From: Ridgeia piscesae
Taxonomy: Eukaryota; Annelida; Polychaeta; Sabellida; Siboglinidae
Direction: 5' to 3'
Assembly (NCBI GenBank): GCA_025642075.2
Contig: JAODUO010000046.1
Location: forward strand, 507,501-571,500
DNA length: 64,000 nucleotides
The position numbers were made by a program, and so were the translations under genes. Below the pieces are notes generated by a model, which was not told the DNA's origin, made no database searches, and saw only the letters and a program-made list of their open reading frames with translations. This document shows, one piece after another, positions 61,301 to 64,000 of the stretch (position 1 is its first letter; each line of letters starts with the position of its first letter).

Positions 61301-63958
61301 GATGTTGGTAAGTATTTATGTTAGGCACCCTGTGTCGCATTCACTCGGAAAACATACTTAAATATTATAATATATATAAAGTAGAAGAATTAGATTGTTG
61401 ATATGTTATTGTTATTGTAACTTGCTAGTTGTGGTGAGATTGTATATTATTGGGTTTGTTGCATTGATGAATTATTACATTTTACTGCAAATGTACACAT
61501 ATGTTGACTTTAGATGAGTGAGCACAGTTATGTTCTGTCATGCACATAATTTAGATTTTATAGGCCATTATTTCTGCACTAACTTTTTTATATGGAAGAA
61601 ATTTTCCCACTTTTTTCTCGGTCTTCAATATTGTTTCAGGAACTAATTAAATGGCATCTATGTGTAAGGACACGTTTTAGCACACATCGCAATTAGGATA
61701 GTGCTACGAATTCATCAGTCTTCTTTGTTGTTGCATGTTGTGTGTCTAAATAAATGATAAACAAGGTGAAGAGACGTGATCCGCAGTATCACTCAGTCCC
61801 ACCAAGTGTCCTAAAACATAGTGTCTTTTAAGCATGCCCGCCTTGTTGAACCTGAAACAACATTTACGTTTCATGGACACATCCCTGGAGTCTGCAGAGG
61901 AAATATCCTGGTGATATCTTGCCAACATGTGTTAAACATTCAGGAAACACTACTTCATGACTTAAGGGCAGTCTATACTTGATTTGAAATATAACATGCA
62001 TTTACCAAAATACTACCAATACAGCATAGATGGAGGTCGGTAGAGAAATTTTTATTTTTGACAACGATATTAGTGGTGTAATCATGGTGCTTCAACTGGT
62101 TGGGTAACTGTTAAGACATGTACCTCTCTTCAGGAGTAATCTGGTGCATTTGTGACAAGTTATTTTATTTCCTCGCCTGACACAATACAGAACCTTGTGT
62201 TTGATCCATTTCAAAGAATTATGCTTTGATGGTGATATTATTGTTCTGTAATCAGAGCTAGGATCTCCCAACATTGCCAGACCGTACTGCATGGAAAAAC
62301 ACTGCCAGACCAGACCACGTATTGCTGTCAATAATAATAATACAGTCACAAAGCAACTTAACTTTGATGTCATCTAAAGCATGAAATGCTGGATTATTAG
62401 TTGAACTTAGTTTGTTAAAAATGCCTTTCTCATATAATTTTATCAATACTTTTTGTCTGGAAATGGGAAACCCATAACCATTGTCAGGAGGGGTTTATAT
62501 GACAGTAGCCCCAATTAATGTGATTTTCACTGGCAAGGTATTTGTAATTGTTGGAAAACACTAAAGAAATATTATCTCCCAACAGTTTATTTTTACCATA
62601 ATTTATTAATATCGTAAACAAATTAATTCTTCTATGATATTTAATTCAGGAATTTTATTATAATAGATTAGTTTCTGTCACACGCTTTAGATACTTTTTA
62701 GGAACAACAACATTAAGGAATGTAACATCTATAAATGATACACAGCACAGTGAAGAAATAATTTCTTGCTGGTGACAACGTCTTACATGGGTACTACAGC
62801 GGGAAAACAGACACCGGTGTCTTGGTCTTAGACGGTCTTCCAAGTTCCAGCTAACTCGGTCTTCCAGCTAACGTTGTTATGATTAATATAGACAGAACTC
62901 GGTCTCCACAGTGATAGGGCTTCAGTGCTGGCCTGCCCCGGTGGGAGCCCTACAGACATTGACATGGGGCATAAACCACATATATTAACCCCATTCCTGT
63001 TTGATGACTGGGAGGCAGGGTGAAGGATCTTGTTTCTGGACAAGACGTCCCCTACTTGACACAAAAAGGGTGCCATATCAGGGGGTCCGGCGGGGTGTCA
63101 TACTAGCCTGCTTTTGTGATGCGTAGAAAAAACCACTCGCTGGATTTTGTTACAGTTTTCTGTCATGGCTGGATACTTTGGGGTCTAGGGTTAGGGGGCA
63201 TGTTCACTGGGTGGACTTCTGTGGAAAGGTGCTGCTGATATGTCTTGAGTCATTGTTGTTCAGAGCTGTACCTTGCAGCAGGGACAGTCGGAAATGTGTC
63301 AGAGTTTGCCAAATGTTTTAATAACAAGTTTATCCACCTTTGGGAATCGTCAACATTGGCATTGATTTCAAGACTCAACAGTTGTTAAATCCAGTTAGCA
63401 ATAGCAATTCTGTCATTATTCTGATTGTCAAGCACGTGTGTATATTCAATTGTTTGTATGTATCTACTTTGTTCGCATCAAATGTTTGGCCATGATGATC
63501 TTTGGAGACATCGTTATAAGCAACTAGTTATTTATTTATTATTCCTACAATATTTAACTAAGTATAAGATCAAACTTTGCCATATTTATTTTGTTGGAAT
63601 TTACAATAATAACTTCCTGGTCAGTCTTCTTGCTAATATTGACTAGGAGCAGTTGTGTTTTCTTTGTGTGACCTTCACACCTGGGGACCATCATCTATGT
63701 GAACACAATCAAAGGGTGTGATCCACATCTACCCAATTTTTGAATGAACTAGCTTCATAAACGCCTTTGCTAAGATTAGCAAGAATCAAAAATTTGAGCA
63801 TTCTAGCTTAAATAGTTTTCAAATTACACCAGTTTGAAATTTGGGACTTAGAGAGTTTTTGCAATGGCATCTTAAAACTAAATACAATTATTAAAAGTTT
63901 ACAGGTCTCTTGCACTGTTTAACCTGTGTCAATGAATTTTTGTGAAATTATTCTCTAT

Positions 63959-63959
<1 letters not shown>

Positions 63960-63996
<37 letters not shown>
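63960..63996. repeat. TA microsatellite at the window edge
   Basis: A pure TA run just before the right edge. Similar short runs lie at 39151-39177, about 45690-45712 and about 38505-38516. Confidence 0.85.
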
Positions 63997-63999
<3 letters not shown>

Positions 64000-64000
64000 A

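Larger units (their letters stand above)
43188..64000 (+). other. EGLN1 intron 1 (incomplete)
   Basis: From the exon-1 donor to the right edge no further EGLN1 exon was recognised. I looked for the conserved run after GKTK and for the HxD segment. The intron is AT-rich and carries TIR elements, dispersed repeats and microsatellites (listed separately). Open frames in it, such as 49876-50211 (+) / 49755-50087 (-) and 54438-54668 (-), have no recognisable content. From about 51550 onward nothing besides the listed repeats could be supported. Confidence 0.6.

Overview
This is a eukaryotic (animal) genomic window. It carries spliced genes with canonical GT-AG introns, AT-rich intergenic DNA, tRNA-derived SINE-like sequence, MITE-type DNA transposon relics, and a Penelope-like retroelement relic. 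Codon choice, intron sizes and repeat types suggest an invertebrate bilaterian, probably a lophotrochozoan such as a mollusc. The species is inferred and cannot be named from the sequence alone.

Four genes are supported. (1) At the left edge on the minus strand are the N-terminal exons of a mitochondrial seryl-tRNA synthetase (SARS2), which continues off the window. (2) A complete SNW1/SKIP splicing and transcription co-factor lies at 4906-16519 on the minus strand. It has 15 coding exons that join in frame to 535 aa, or 544 aa from an upstream Met. (3) A complete ADCK1-type ABC1/UbiB atypical kinase lies at 18723-35298 on the plus strand. It has nine coding exons, every intron in phase 0, and 521 aa. 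(4) The first coding exon of EGLN1/PHD2, the HIF prolyl hydroxylase, lies at 42486-43187 on the plus strand. It has the MYND finger and the start of the hydroxylase domain, and is followed by at least 20.8 kb of intron to the right edge. SNW1 and ADCK1 sit head to head about 2.2 kb apart. To my knowledge they are also close neighbours in this orientation on human 14q24.3, so this may be an old linkage.

The most unusual feature is a series of tandem repeats whose units contain real splice junctions. In SNW1 intron 10 about 25 copies of a 55-bp unit carry the exon-11 acceptor and the first bases of exon 11. In ADCK1 about 100 copies of a 45-bp unit carry the last 36 nt of exon 7 (the catalytic Asp-His-Gly segment) plus 9 nt of intron with the donor. 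Just before ADCK1 exon 4 a 61-bp duplication repeats the acceptor. A fourth large array (about 109 x 50 bp) fills the next ADCK1 intron; it is not exon-derived, but each unit has an acceptor-like pyrimidine-AG. Because 45 is divisible by 3, the first eight exon-7 donor copies are all in frame.

By region: 1-3270 SARS2 exons and introns; 3271-4905 SARS2/SNW1 spacer; 4906-16519 SNW1 with repeat-bearing introns; 16520-18722 head-to-head spacer with a SINE; 18723-35298 ADCK1, about 10 kb of it minisatellite; 35299-42300 AT-rich spacer with a possible regulatory cluster near 40.65 kb; 42300-43187 EGLN1 promoter and exon 1; 43188-64000 EGLN1 intron 1 with TIR elements, a dispersed MITE family, microsatellites and two promoter-like patches.
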